The notes: a model not told the origin generated them from the letters alone. DNA of 64,000 bases from Pseudomonadota bacterium (GCA_022360315.1 JAKSDA010000307.1:36711-100710), one strand, 5' to 3'; positions 39,701 to 49,352 are shown, counted from the stretch's first letter. Made by a program: numbers and translations.

Positions 39701-40447
39701 TCATTCTTTGATCTTCTGGCCTCGATAGATGCGCTGTACCGAGCGACGCTTGGTCACCCGCTGCTTGACAAGCTTGCGGCTCTGCTTGTTCGCGGTTGCC
39801 GCGCGCATTTGCTGCGGGGTCGCCGTGGCAACCCGAGGCGTTGCAACATTGGGGTTTGGAGGTGGCTGCGGCGGTGGCTGTACAATCGGGCCCGATTGAT
39901 AACCCGGCTGGGTAATCGGACCAGTGTGCTGGGTAATCTGACCACTGTGATGATCCTGCACCGCGGTGCCGGCCGCGTGCATCGGCGTTGGTACGGGCGC
40001 AGTCGGAGTCGGCTCTGGCACAGCGGCGTACTCCATCGAATCCCCGACCGAACCGGGCAAGCTCGAACCGGGCTTCTTGGGCGACGGCTCGACAAATCTC
40101 GCGATCGAAGGATTGATACGACGCGCCACCAGATTGACTGCCATGCGGAGCGTCGGCATGTTGATGCTCAGCGGCGAAAGGACGCAGAGGTAGCCCTTTT
40201 CAAGCCTGCGCGTGTAGAGTTTGTGCTCCTTAAAGCGCAGCATGCAGGTCTTGATGTCGTTGCCGACACTGTCGAACGTCTCGTAGATGCTGGCCACGCG
40301 CACTCCAGCTTGCTCCAGCACTGTGCCGTCGAAAACAGCAGGCATGTCGCGCTCGATCAGCGTTCCCTGGCTCGAGACGACAAAACTGCCATAAACCCCT
40401 TCGACGTCACGAATGGAGTAGAGTACCGCACTTAGATTGCTCGACAT
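39701..40447 (-). CDS. Roadblock/LC7-like protein with Pro-rich tail
   Basis: The protein has 248 residues from the ATG at 40447, preceded by GAAGAG. Residues 1-115 fit the Roadblock/LC7 (MglB-type) fold: AVLYSIRDVEGVYGSFVVSS, GTLIERDMPAVF, KLYTRRLEKGYLCVL. The tail is rich in Pro, Thr and Gln and ends with a very basic segment (KQSRKLVKQRVTKRRSVQR). Roadblock proteins regulate small GTPases of polarity and motility in myxobacteria. It starts 11 bp after the stop of the DUF4388/Roadblock gene, so they form one operon. Confidence 0.75.
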   Translation of the reverse strand: MSSNLSAVLYSIRDVEGVYGSFVVSSQGTLIERDMPAVFDGTVLEQAGVRVASIYETFDSVGNDIKTCMLRFKEHKLYTRRLEKGYLCVLSPLSINMPTLRMAVNLVARRINPSIARFVEPSPKKPGSSLPGSVGDSMEYAAVPEPTPTAPVPTPMHAAGTAVQDHHSGQITQHTGPITQPGYQSGPIVQPPPQPPPNPNVATPRVATATPQQMRAATANKQSRKLVKQRVTKRRSVQRIYRGQKIKE

Positions 40448-40458
40448 GGCCCACTCTT

Positions 40459-41187
40459 CTACAAGTTGAGTTGATCTTTGAGACCAAAGAAAGCAGCAGG
40501 CTGGCTGGACTTCACGGCGACCAGGTCGCCGCCGACAGCTCGGTAGATGATGCAGGTCTCTTGGTCCGAGGCACATTCTATCGCCATGAACTGCTCCATG
40601 CCCAGTGCTTCGGCAGTCAGCTGTCCCAACCGGGCTACATACGCAGCCACATCCGCCAGATCGTCGGCCGATCCCTTGCTCGTCATCACCCGCCCGTCTG
40701 TGGACAGGCGGACAGCGACCTCGAAATCTGCTTCACCAAGGTCGGTTTGTTCCCGCTGCGGCAGGAACTCCTCTGTCTGTCTCGGTCGCGCCGGAGGAGG
40801 TGGCAAGGACGGTGCCTGTACGGCTGCCTGGGGGATGAGCACGAGCTTTTCTTTCTCTTCTCGATCCATGGTGTTACCCACCCGTAGTAGAAGATCCTCG
40901 ATATCAGTACGAATTGTTTCAAAATCAGAAACCTCGGTATCGCAGGGATCCAAGGTACTTTCAGTCCATGTCAAGATGTTGAGAGCGGCTTTCTCTCCGT
41001 ATAGGTCCGCCGTTGTCGCATGAATGAGCCGACCTTCGCGAAAGTGGAGATAACCGACCCCCTGGGTGCTGTAGACACGAAATACTCGAGTTGAACCCGA
41101 TGCTCGCTCGGCTGCGGCAAAGGCCCCGACTTCCTCTTCTCGATGGAAGTAGGTTCGCAAACCTTCTATGTTCACAGGACTCGTCAC
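40459..41187 (-). CDS. DUF4388 (PATAN) protein with C-terminal Roadblock-like domain
   Basis: The protein has 242 residues. The N-terminal 100 (VFRVYSTQGVGYLHFREGRL, IHATTADLYGEKAALNIL) match the PATAN/DUF4388 domain, a signalling module common in deltaproteobacteria. After a Pro-rich linker, residues 150-240 (VRLSTDGRVMTSKGSADDLA, LTAEALGMEQFMAIECAS) resemble a Roadblock/LC7 domain. It is the first gene of a two-gene operon with the Roadblock protein at 39701-40447; the two may form a heterodimer acting on a small GTPase not encoded in this window. Confidence 0.75.
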   Translation of the reverse strand: MTSPVNIEGLRTYFHREEEVGAFAAAERASGSTRVFRVYSTQGVGYLHFREGRLIHATTADLYGEKAALNILTWTESTLDPCDTEVSDFETIRTDIEDLLLRVGNTMDREEKEKLVLIPQAAVQAPSLPPPPARPRQTEEFLPQREQTDLGEADFEVAVRLSTDGRVMTSKGSADDLADVAAYVARLGQLTAEALGMEQFMAIECASDQETCIIYRAVGGDLVAVKSSQPAAFFGLKDQLNL

Positions 41188-41697
41188 CCGACTACACGTC
41201 CAGCTCAGAGAGTACCAAATATCCGAACGGGCCAGGCGAGAATTATTCAGAAATATTGTGCTCTTTACTGGTGGCCCACTTCTTGTAATACCGGTGACTG
41301 GAAGTCAATAGTCTGTTCCTGGCTGCTCTGTTCACGACGGTTTGGATACAGAGTACTCGCAGTCTCATTACGAGCCTGTCGTGACCTCTGCATTGCATTG
41401 TGCCGGGTAATGGCCGTCGTGGACGTGCTGTCTTGAATGTCGGATGGGAGGGGTAGATTTCGCCGCATGCGAGCCGGGTGGGATGAGACACCGGCAAAGA
41501 CACGCGTCGCCGGGACCGTCCTGCTGGTGGTAAACCGGTGAGCCTACCGTGTCCGGCAGCGGCCCTTTCCGTCGCCTGCAACAATTGTGTAACCTACCGT
41601 ATCAGCGAATTTTTCCGTATAGTTGGACAATGATACGGAACCCGGATCCGAACCCCGGAGATCGGCCGAACGATTCGGTCTCCCCTTACCCCGATGG
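41188..41697. other. Intergenic region, nothing recognised
   Basis: These 510 bp lie between two leftward genes and are moderately AT-rich near 41200-41400. I see no gene, RNA structure or repeat that I can support. Confidence 0.35.
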
Positions 41698-42261
41698 TCA
41701 ATCGTCGTAGTCCTCGTCGCCTCCCCCGCAGCCGACCCAATAGCTGTACGACAGGCCCAATCCGCCAAAGAGAAGCATATATAACAGCGATCGGGAATCG
41801 CGGGTGAGGTAATCGATGTAGCCAACTTCGGCACTCAGCGCATGGGGGCCTCTGTCGGTCGAGATATCGAGAGTGGCAGCGGGCAATACCGCGGCGCTCG
41901 GCAAGTCACTCGGGACCATTGGTGGGAGCAGTTCCTCCTTGTTGGCCTGAAAAAAAGCGAAACTGCCGACCAGAATTCCGAGTATGCCAGCGACCGCAGC
42001 CATGGCCCCCACATCCGGTCCCTTGCGCTGGCCCGCGACGATTGCTCCCCAGCCGGCGAGGACACCGACCAGCAGCGCCGCGCAGCCGATTTGCAGGCGC
42101 AGAGAATATTCGACGAGAAACCAGATGAGTGCGCCCAGCACCGCTCCCAGCATTGCTCCTATCGCGCTTCGCCGGCGATTCCTCGCGTTGTCCGCTGCGC
42201 CCCGGTCAGACTCCTCGTACTCCACAGCAATTGGCTGTGCCTGCGCGGATTGATTGTACAC
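41698..42261 (-). CDS. Small polytopic membrane protein, unknown
   Basis: The protein has 187 residues from a GTG at 42261, preceded by GGAGGGG. It has a polar N-terminus (about 30 residues), then three hydrophobic helices (IGAMLGAVLGALIWFLVEYS, CAALLVGVLAGWGAIVAG, MAAVAGILGILVGSFAFF), an extracytoplasmic loop of about 50 residues and a final helix (SLLYMLLFGGLGLSYSYWVG) followed by an acidic tail (GGGDEDYDD). No family is recognised. The gene lies 95 bp downstream of rsgA in the same direction. Confidence 0.65.
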   Translation of the reverse strand: MYNQSAQAQPIAVEYEESDRGAADNARNRRRSAIGAMLGAVLGALIWFLVEYSLRLQIGCAALLVGVLAGWGAIVAGQRKGPDVGAMAAVAGILGILVGSFAFFQANKEELLPPMVPSDLPSAAVLPAATLDISTDRGPHALSAEVGYIDYLTRDSRSLLYMLLFGGLGLSYSYWVGCGGGDEDYDD

Positions 42262-42356
42262 AAATGCCCCTCCTCCCCTGGTTTAGCCCAGCTCGTCAGA
42301 CTCAAACCAAAGGATGCATGCTGCGGGTCACGAATGCAAGTGCAGCCCATTACACA

Positions 42357-43448
42357 TCACCGTCCGGTGATTCGTTTGCGCACTCGATTGGCCTTGATGA
42401 TGTGCTTCCACCGCCGTCTTTCGGCGCGCTTGGCGCCTTCGTCCTGGCGCCTTTCGGCAAAGGCATGTTCCCGTTTTAGTTTGAAGTAGCTGGCCAGACG
42501 ACCGCGATCGAGCTGTCCGGATTCGACTGCGGCGACGATGGCACAGCCTGGCTCGCCCTGATGAGAACAGTCGCGAAAACGGCATCGGGTGGCCAGTTCT
42601 TCGAGCTCGGCAAATGTGTCCTTGACCCCGTCACCTCCGCTCCACAGCTGCAGTTCACGCATGCCCGGGGTATCGATGAGAATACCTCCGTCGGGCATGA
42701 CGATGAGTTCGCGGTGGGTCGTGGTGTGGCGGCCTCTGCCGTCATCCTCGCGAACATCGCCCACGGCTTGAATGGCGCGGCCGACCAGCCAGTTGATCAA
42801 GGTGGATTTGCCCACCCCCGACGAGCCGACCAGGGCCACGGTCTCACCGCGCTTGATGTGGACGCGCAGCTCGGCGAGCCCGTGCCGCTCGAGTGCGCTC
42901 ACCAATAGCACCGGGACATCCGGGGCAACGGCCGCGAGGGCGTCGAGAAACGGCCCCGGGTCGCTGCACAGATCGACCTTGTTCAAGACGATCACCGGCC
43001 GGGCACCACTCTCGCCCACCGTGGTCAGATAACGCTCGATGCGCCGCACGTTAAAATCGCGATTCAACGAGGTCACCACGAACACGGCGTCGATATTCGC
43101 CGCCACGACCTGGGCCTCCCCGCGCCGCCCTGCGGCCTGACGCACGAACCTGCTACGCCGTTCAAACAGGTGGGCGATTGTTGCGGTGTCGTCTTTTCGA
43201 CCCGGCCGCACCGCGACCCAGTCGCCGACTGCGGGCCGGCACAGGCGATCGTCCGTGGCTTTGCGGCGGAGATTGCCACTGAGCTGGGCCCAAAAAGACC
43301 CGTCGGCACCGATGAGTTGATAGCGATCCTGATACTCGATCATCACCCGTGCCGGACTCAGATCGACCGAATTTGGACCGTTGTGACAAAAAATTTCCAG
43401 CTGTTTTCGAAAAGATGGGCCCCAGCCCAACGCTTCCAGTTTCTGCAA
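42357..43448 (-). CDS. rsgA: Ribosome small-subunit biogenesis GTPase RsgA
   Basis: The protein has 363 residues from a TTG at 43448, preceded by GAGGTG at 7 bp; this matches the usual RsgA N-terminus (LQKLEALGWGPSF). An OB fold (about 30-100) precedes a circularly permuted GTPase: NKVD (G4) comes before GSSGVGKST (G1) and DTPGMREL (G3). The zinc knuckle CRFRDCSHQGEPGC follows. RsgA helps mature the 30S subunit and is stimulated by it. No other ribosome-assembly gene is adjacent. Confidence 0.95.
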   Translation of the reverse strand: MQKLEALGWGPSFRKQLEIFCHNGPNSVDLSPARVMIEYQDRYQLIGADGSFWAQLSGNLRRKATDDRLCRPAVGDWVAVRPGRKDDTATIAHLFERRSRFVRQAAGRRGEAQVVAANIDAVFVVTSLNRDFNVRRIERYLTTVGESGARPVIVLNKVDLCSDPGPFLDALAAVAPDVPVLLVSALERHGLAELRVHIKRGETVALVGSSGVGKSTLINWLVGRAIQAVGDVREDDGRGRHTTTHRELIVMPDGGILIDTPGMRELQLWSGGDGVKDTFAELEELATRCRFRDCSHQGEPGCAIVAAVESGQLDRGRLASYFKLKREHAFAERRQDEGAKRAERRRWKHIIKANRVRKRITGR

Positions 43449-44105
43449 TGTTACGCACCTCGCGATCGGTTCAGATCGCAATGGGCGATGGCGACCGGAG
43501 TGAATTCGCCATACACCGTGATCTCAAATGCAATGCGATGAGACCGCATCTGTGATCGCCGTCTCCGCCACAACGCAGAGCTGGATGACGCAGAGCCATG
43601 GTGTGTGCCAACATGACCGCGCGCAACAATTGCACACTATTGGCGCTTGCTGTCGATACAAATAACCCGGCGCCCGACCACTCGCCGGACGTCAGGAGAG
43701 TAACGAATCAGCTAACCAACACTGCCAGCAGTGCAGCAAACAGAGCGAGTCTCAATACCCATTCTTTCTCGGAACACAGCAGTCATTCTTTTGCCTCCAT
43801 CCTTGACAAATTAGAAGACGAATCAGAATTAGTGTGGGGAAGCAATGTGGAACCGTCAAGGCTCATCTGCCAATGAGTCGGATGACCGAGACATTCTCTG
43901 AGATCATCGGGCCACGGCGTCGCTCTCTCGCACGCTGTATCGCGCGGTCAGAACGACCGTTGACCCCATCGTACGATCTCGTCAAAAAAACGAACGAAAT
44001 CAGCTAATTATAACCGTTTGATCGATACATTGGCGGCTCGATTGGTATATTTAGCCAGCGCGGTTTCGCCGCGTACCTGCCAGTAGTGGATAATGGGCAA
44101 TCACA
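43449..44105. other. Intergenic region between rsgA and the symporter operon
   Basis: About 650 bp lie between divergently transcribed units. A 92-codon open frame at 43598-43876 has no recognised domain and no good ribosome-binding site; I do not call it. The segment 43960-44040 is AT-richer and may contain the symporter promoter. Confidence 0.35.
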
Positions 44106-44414
44106 ATGGCGAGTATGGACAAACGACGCGCCTACTGGCGGCGCAATCTCACGTATCTGGCCATCCTTTTGACGATCTGGTTCGTCGTCTCTTACGGCTG
44201 TGGAATCCTCTTTGTCGAAGAGCTCAACCAGATCCGGATGGGTGGCTTCAAGCTCGGCTTCTGGTTCGCCCAGCAGGGCTCGATCTACGTCTTCGTGATC
44301 CTGATTTTTGTCTATGTCCGTTTGATGAACCGCCTCGATCGCGAGCTGATCAGCAGCAGCAAAGAGCCATCTGGCGGGACAGATTCGAAAACCGATGACG
44401 GAGCCGGAGACTGA
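44106..44414 (+). CDS. DUF4212 small subunit of sodium/solute symporter
   Basis: The protein has 102 residues with two transmembrane helices (YLAILLTIWFVVSYGCGILF and GSIYVFVILIFVYVRLMNRL) separated by a short loop (GGFKLGFWFAQQ), the DUF4212 pattern. It precedes the large symporter subunit by 3 bp. In this family the small and large subunits form an acetate or related organic-acid transporter. The tail after residue 80 is polar. Confidence 0.92.
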   Translation: MASMDKRRAYWRRNLTYLAILLTIWFVVSYGCGILFVEELNQIRMGGFKLGFWFAQQGSIYVFVILIFVYVRLMNRLDRELISSSKEPSGGTDSKTDDGAGD

Positions 44415-44417
44415 ATC

Positions 44418-46109
44418 ATGGATGTACAGACCTGGACTTTCATCATGGTCGGCCTGTCCTTCTCGCTGTACATCGGCGTGGCGATCTGGTCGCGGGCCGC
44501 TTCGACCGGCGACTTCTATGTCGCTGCCGCACAGGTTCATCCGGTACTCAACGGCATGGCCACGGCAGCCGACTGGATGTCGGCGGCCTCGTTTATTTCG
44601 ATGGCCGGAATAATCTCGTTCATGGGACAGGACGGCTCGGTGTATCTCATGGGCTGGACCGGCGGCTACGTGCTATTAGCCCTTTTGCTGGCACCATACT
44701 TGCGCAAGTTCGGCCGCTTTACCGTGCCCGATTTCATCGGCGACCGCTACTACTCGCAGATCGCCCGGGTGGTGGCGGTGTTCTGTGCCATCTTCGTCTC
44801 GTTCACCTACGTGGCCGGGCAGATGCGTGGGGTGGGTATCGTATTTTCGCGTTTCCTCAGCGTGGATATCACTGAAGGTGTGTTGATCGGCATGGGCATC
44901 GTGTTCTTCTACGCCGTTTGGGGCGGCATGAAGGGCATCACCTATACCCAGGTCGCCCAATATTGTGTGCTGATCTTTGCCTATTTGGTCCCGGCCATAT
45001 TTATTTCGCTGCTGGTGACCGGAAACATCATCCCGCAGATCGGTTTTGGCAGCACGGTTCAGGATGGCTCGGGGGTGTATTTGCTCGAACGCCTAGACGG
45101 CCTCAGTCGCGAGCTCGGCTTTTACGAATACACCAGCGGGCACAAGGATACCATCGACGTCTTTTTCATCGCTGCCGCGCTCATGGTCGGCACTGCCGGA
45201 CTGCCCCATGTCATCGTCCGCTTCTACACTGTACCCAAGGCCTCGGCCGCGCGCATCTCGGCCGGCTTTGCCCTGGTATTCATCGCGCTTCTCTACACCA
45301 CGGCACCGGCCGTAGCGGCGTTCGCCCGGACCAACTTGCTGGAAGAAATTCCCAACAAGCCCTATGACGAGGTGCCGACCTGGTTCAAAAACTGGGAGGA
45401 GACCGGCCTCATCAAATTCGACGACAAGAACAGTGATGGAGTCATTCAATACGTCGGACCGGACAAAAAAGACCTGACCAACGAGCTCACCATCGACCGC
45501 GACATCATGGTGCTGGCCAACCCGGAGATCGCCAAATTGCCCAACTGGGTGGTCGGTCTGGTCGCCGCGGGCGGGCTGGCCGCCGCGCTGTCCACAGCAG
45601 CCGGCTTGCTCCTGGTCATCTCGGCATCGATCTCTCATGATCTGCTCAAAAAGTGGCTGGTGCCCGACATCAACGAGCGCGGCGAGCTTCTGGCCGCGCG
45701 TTTTGCTGCCGGTGTGGCGGTGTGCATCGCCGGCTATTTCGGCATCAATCCACCCGGCTTCGTGGCCCAGGTGGTGGCCTTTGCCTTCGGATTGGCGGCA
45801 TCGTCGTTCTTCCCGGCCATCCTCATGGGCATTTTTTCCAAACGGATGAACATGGCGGGCGCCATCGCCGGTATGTCGGTCGGCATCGTTTTCACCGCCG
45901 GGTACATCATTTACTTCAAGTTCATCCGGCCCGAACTCAACACCTCGGAAAACTGGCTCTTCGGCATCTCGCCCGAAGGCATCGGCACGCTCGGTATGGT
46001 TCTCAACTTTGCGGTCGCGACAGTCGTGGCCAGATTCACCGCCCCGCCGCCCGAGCACGTGCAGGAGCTGGTTGAGGACATCCGCATACCCGAGGCCGCG
46101 AGCAGCTGA
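44418..46109 (+). CDS. Sodium/solute symporter large subunit (SSS family, DUF4212-linked type)
   Basis: The protein has 563 residues and about 13 membrane helices. GGAG precedes the ATG. SSS signatures include ATAADWMSAASFISMAGI, GYVLLALLLAPYLRKFGRFT, PDFIGDRYYS and GGLAAALSTAAGLLLVISAS. The type found beside DUF4212 (VC2705-like) has an insertion of about 100 residues with FDDKNSDGVIQYVG, as seen here. It couples Na+ entry to uptake of a small organic solute such as acetate or pyruvate; the substrate is not determined by the sequence. Confidence 0.93.
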   Translation: MDVQTWTFIMVGLSFSLYIGVAIWSRAASTGDFYVAAAQVHPVLNGMATAADWMSAASFISMAGIISFMGQDGSVYLMGWTGGYVLLALLLAPYLRKFGRFTVPDFIGDRYYSQIARVVAVFCAIFVSFTYVAGQMRGVGIVFSRFLSVDITEGVLIGMGIVFFYAVWGGMKGITYTQVAQYCVLIFAYLVPAIFISLLVTGNIIPQIGFGSTVQDGSGVYLLERLDGLSRELGFYEYTSGHKDTIDVFFIAAALMVGTAGLPHVIVRFYTVPKASAARISAGFALVFIALLYTTAPAVAAFARTNLLEEIPNKPYDEVPTWFKNWEETGLIKFDDKNSDGVIQYVGPDKKDLTNELTIDRDIMVLANPEIAKLPNWVVGLVAAGGLAAALSTAAGLLLVISASISHDLLKKWLVPDINERGELLAARFAAGVAVCIAGYFGINPPGFVAQVVAFAFGLAASSFFPAILMGIFSKRMNMAGAIAGMSVGIVFTAGYIIYFKFIRPELNTSENWLFGISPEGIGTLGMVLNFAVATVVARFTAPPPEHVQELVEDIRIPEAASS

Positions 46110-46282
46110 AAGGCTCGACGTCGGCCGTCTTGACCTCCGGGGCATAGGCGACAACGCCGGGGTTTGCGCCGGGCTGCCCGGTTCGACCGATCGAATCGGC
46201 CGCCCCGTTGTGTGGTGCGCGGCGTTTTCTCTGTCCGCATCCCGCCTCGCCGCGCGTCCTTCCTGTACAACCCGGCGCCGAT

Positions 46283-46855
46283 GTGCAGAGCCTGCAAGAT
46301 GCAGATATTGAAGTCGTCTATCGGCGGTATTTTCCGCTCATCAGAGACAAATGTGCCCGCATGCTCGGAGACAGCGCAGAGGCCCAGGACATCGCCCAGG
46401 AGACGTTCATGCGACTGTGGTCGAACCGTGCCAGCATTGCCGACCCTCGCGCTGTGATCGCGTGGCTCTACCGCACCAGCACTCGTCTGGCAATCGACAA
46501 TTATCGCCGGATCAGTAAGCGCGGCGGCGAGGTGCAATGCCTGGACGACGCCGCCGAGTTCACCCTGAGCTCAGGGCCGGAATCGACAGTTGAGGATCGC
46601 GTGCACTCGCGACGTCTGCTCCACTTGGTAGCCGACAAGGTCCCGCAACGTGAACTCGAGGCCGCTATTCTCAGCCGACTCGACGGCCTGACCCACGAGG
46701 AAATCGGTCACGTTGTGGGGGCCAGTGGGCGGACGATACGCCGCTGGCTCAGCCGATTCGATCGCCGGCTGGCCGATTTTACAGCCATGGACAAGACCGG
46801 CCAGGGGCGTGAAACAGGATTAGTGCCCGGGGACATGACAGGGGACAAGCGATGA
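46283..46855 (+). CDS. ECF-type RNA polymerase sigma factor
   Basis: The protein has 190 residues from a GTG at 46283; the frame is open further upstream to 46208 without a clear start, so the N-terminus is uncertain. Region 2 is seen in VVYRRYFPLIRDKCARMLG and AEAQDIAQETFMRLW, and region 4 in LDGLTHEEIGHVVGASGRTI. The segment between them is short, as in ECF factors. It overlaps the anti-sigma gene (ATGA), a typical sigma/anti-sigma arrangement, and should direct expression of the operon including the caspase gene. Confidence 0.88.
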   Translation: MQSLQDADIEVVYRRYFPLIRDKCARMLGDSAEAQDIAQETFMRLWSNRASIADPRAVIAWLYRTSTRLAIDNYRRISKRGGEVQCLDDAAEFTLSSGPESTVEDRVHSRRLLHLVADKVPQRELEAAILSRLDGLTHEEIGHVVGASGRTIRRWLSRFDRRLADFTAMDKTGQGRETGLVPGDMTGDKR

Positions 46856-47667
46856 ACACTACCTCACGACATCCATCGTTTCTCGAACTGGACCGCTATG
46901 CCACTGGCGCCTCGCGGTCGCCTGAAACCCGGGCACATCTGTCCAGCTGCAGTGCGTGCAGACGCCATATCGACCGGGTGAGCGGCGCCGCGGCCAGCAT
47001 CGAGATTCCGGCCTGGGTGCGCGAGTTAGCCACCTCGTCGGTGGCCCATTCGGCTGTGCGGTCCACTGCGCGGCCGCGGTGGTCGGGCGCAACGCTGGTA
47101 TGGAGCGGCGGCCTGGCCAGCGCTCTGGCCGCTGCGGCTGTGTTGCTCGTGGTTGCAACCGGGGACCGTCCGGGCGAGCCGACTGTAACCGAGACCGCCG
47201 ATCGGCCCGGCCCGGTCGGCCGCGATCGAAAGAGCCCGCAGCCCGGCCATTCGGCGCCCTATACCGGGGCCAAGGGCGCCGAGGCAGTGGGGCTCTACAT
47301 CAAGCGCGCAGGCCGCGTGTCCCTGTGGGATGGATCGTCGCCGGTGATGCCGGGAGATAGTCTGCGCCTGAAAGTCGTCCCGGGCGGATTCACCCGTGTC
47401 GCGGTTTTTTCGCCCGATCCCGCGGCCAAACGGTCCGAGCGGGCACTGATTGAGCTATACGCCGGTGCAGTCGAGCCCGGCCGCGGGCATCTCATTCCCG
47501 CGGCCTGGAAAGTCGATCGCGCTGTGGGCAGCGAGACCCTGATCGTCGTCCTCTCTCGGGCACCGCTGTCGCCAGGCGACGCAGTGCGGGCGATCGCCGG
47601 CCCGACTGCCCGGCCCGGCGTATGGGTCCGCCGTTTCGTCATCCCTAAACAAGTCGTGGAGAACTGA
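46852..47667 (+). CDS. Membrane anti-sigma factor with zinc-finger N-terminus
   Basis: The protein has 271 residues. The N-terminus has HLSSCSACRRH, the H-x3-C-x2-C zinc anti-sigma (ZAS) motif. One transmembrane helix spans about 80-100 (GGLASALAAAAVLLVVA). The periplasmic part (about 140-271, SLRLKVVPGGFTRVAVFSPD) resembles DUF4384-type sensor domains found with bacterial caspases. It overlaps the ECF sigma gene by 4 bp and is 2 bp from the caspase gene, so all three are cotranscribed. It should hold the sigma factor until a periplasmic signal releases it. Confidence 0.85.
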   Translation: MNTTSRHPSFLELDRYATGASRSPETRAHLSSCSACRRHIDRVSGAAASIEIPAWVRELATSSVAHSAVRSTARPRWSGATLVWSGGLASALAAAAVLLVVATGDRPGEPTVTETADRPGPVGRDRKSPQPGHSAPYTGAKGAEAVGLYIKRAGRVSLWDGSSPVMPGDSLRLKVVPGGFTRVAVFSPDPAAKRSERALIELYAGAVEPGRGHLIPAAWKVDRAVGSETLIVVLSRAPLSPGDAVRAIAGPTARPGVWVRRFVIPKQVVEN

Positions 47668-47669
47668 CA

Positions 47670-49352
47670 ATGATCCGAATATTCTCGCTCATCACGGTGG
47701 CACTCTCGGCATGGGCTGGCCCGGTGTCGAGCGGACCGGCCGTCGCCGACAAGGCCGAGACCCGACGCATCGCTGTTCTGGTCGGTGCCAACGAGGCCGC
47801 GCCCGGACGCAAAACCCTTCGCTACAGTCACCGCGATGCGCGAGCATTGGCTGGCGTGCTGGAAGAACTCGGAGAGTTTCGCCCCGACGATATCCATGTC
47901 CTTCTCGATCCGAGTCCGCGTCATCTCCTGGCTGTGCTCGACAACCAGCTCGACCAGATGGCCAGTCGGCGCGATGACACGGTCCTTTTGTTCTACTACT
48001 CGGGCCACGCCGACACCCGCGCGCTCTATCCCGACGGCAAGCCACTCGACCTCGGCGCGCTCAAAAAGCGCCTGGAAGACCAGCGGGCCAAAGTCCGTAT
48101 CGGCATCATCGACGCGTGTCGCGGTGGCGGCTGGACTGGAACCAAAGGCCTCACACCCACCGAGGTGTTCGTGGTCGATGTCCCGTTCAGCCTCGACAAC
48201 CAGGGCTCAGTGCTCATCTCGTCGAGTTCTGGCGTCGAAGATGCCCACGAATCGGAGACACTGCGCGGCTCGTTTTTCACCCATCACTGGAACACCGGAC
48301 TGCGCGGGGCCGCCGATCGCAATCAGGACGGCCGGGTCACTCTGGTCGAAGCCTTCGAGTACGCCAAGGCGCTGACCATTCGCGACACGGCCATTTATAC
48401 CGACTCGCCTCAGCATCCGAGTTTTCGGCTCAATCTGAGCGGCCGCCATGATCTGCCGCTGACCGTGCACGCCACGGCAGATACCTTGATCGCGGTCGCG
48501 CAGGATCGCGGCCCTCTGCAACTGGTCCACCTCGACACCGGAGTCATCATACTCGAATTGCCCCCCGGCAAGCGCACGCTGACCCTGGCTGTACCACCCG
48601 GTCGATACCTGGTCCGCCGCATTCGCGGCAATGAGGTATTCGCGCTCGAAGTCCGCGTGGTTGCCGGACGAACGGCCACTGTGGCAGAGCAAGATCTGGT
48701 CCTGTCCAGCCCCACTTCGCTCGCAGTCAAGGGAGCTTACCCCGGGCATCAACACGGCGGAGATGCCCCCGAACCCCGGCACGGACTCGATGCGCAGCCC
48801 CATTCAGAGCTGCTCCTCAGCTATATCTACGGTACCACAGCATACCGGGTCGTCACTCTCGATCGCGACGTCCGCGATGAGTTTCGCCAGCCGGTCAGCA
48901 TCTATGGTGCCATGGCCAGTTACCTGTGGCGGACCGACACCAGGTGGGCCACCCGCATCGGGGTTGGATTTGGCCAATCCGAATACAACCATAATTTCGG
49001 GGGCGGGCACTCTGTCTTTGTCACCCTGGGCGAATCCTATGCCGTGCCGCTCACGGTCCTCGAAGAACGCATTCCGACCATGAGCCGGCACGCGTTCGAA
49101 TTCTATGCGGACGCGCATGTGACCGGCGTGATCCCGGTCGCCGGCAAGAATCCTCCCGGCCAGTTGCGCGCTGCTGCAGCGCTCGGCCTCCGTCTCTACT
49201 GGCTGTATTTCCAGGCCGGGTACGAGCTCGCCTTGCTGCCCACCGAAGATACCCACGACTGGGGCAGCCCGCTCGGTCGTGTCGAGTATTCCGACCCGCA
49301 GCCGGGTTTGGCCGTCGAGGTCGGTCTGCGCTTCGTGAAGAACTTTCGCTAG
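47670..49352 (+). CDS. Exported caspase-family (C14) peptidase with PEGA-like and beta-barrel-like C-terminus
   Basis: The protein has 560 residues with a signal-like N-terminus (IRIFSLITVALSAWAGPVS). Residues 33-240 are a caspase fold with both catalytic residues: His113 in FYYSGHAD and Cys150 in IIDACRGGG. Residues about 265-350 are beta-sandwich/PEGA-like (ELPPGKRTLTLAVPPGRYLV). Residues about 370-560 are alternating strands ending in LAVEVGLRFVKNFR, similar to an outer-membrane barrel. It is the third gene of an ECF sigma/anti-sigma operon. The combination points to a surface or envelope protease, probably Arg/Lys-specific like other bacterial orthocaspases; that is family knowledge, not shown here. 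Confidence 0.88.
   Translation: MIRIFSLITVALSAWAGPVSSGPAVADKAETRRIAVLVGANEAAPGRKTLRYSHRDARALAGVLEELGEFRPDDIHVLLDPSPRHLLAVLDNQLDQMASRRDDTVLLFYYSGHADTRALYPDGKPLDLGALKKRLEDQRAKVRIGIIDACRGGGWTGTKGLTPTEVFVVDVPFSLDNQGSVLISSSSGVEDAHESETLRGSFFTHHWNTGLRGAADRNQDGRVTLVEAFEYAKALTIRDTAIYTDSPQHPSFRLNLSGRHDLPLTVHATADTLIAVAQDRGPLQLVHLDTGVIILELPPGKRTLTLAVPPGRYLVRRIRGNEVFALEVRVVAGRTATVAEQDLVLSSPTSLAVKGAYPGHQHGGDAPEPRHGLDAQPHSELLLSYIYGTTAYRVVTLDRDVRDEFRQPVSIYGAMASYLWRTDTRWATRIGVGFGQSEYNHNFGGGHSVFVTLGESYAVPLTVLEERIPTMSRHAFEFYADAHVTGVIPVAGKNPPGQLRAAAALGLRLYWLYFQAGYELALLPTEDTHDWGSPLGRVEYSDPQPGLAVEVGLRFVKNFR

Noticed and set aside
43598..43876. 92-codon plus-strand frame as a possible small gene
   Set aside because: No ribosome-binding site, no domain and an unstructured Ser/Asn-rich translation; not enough to call.
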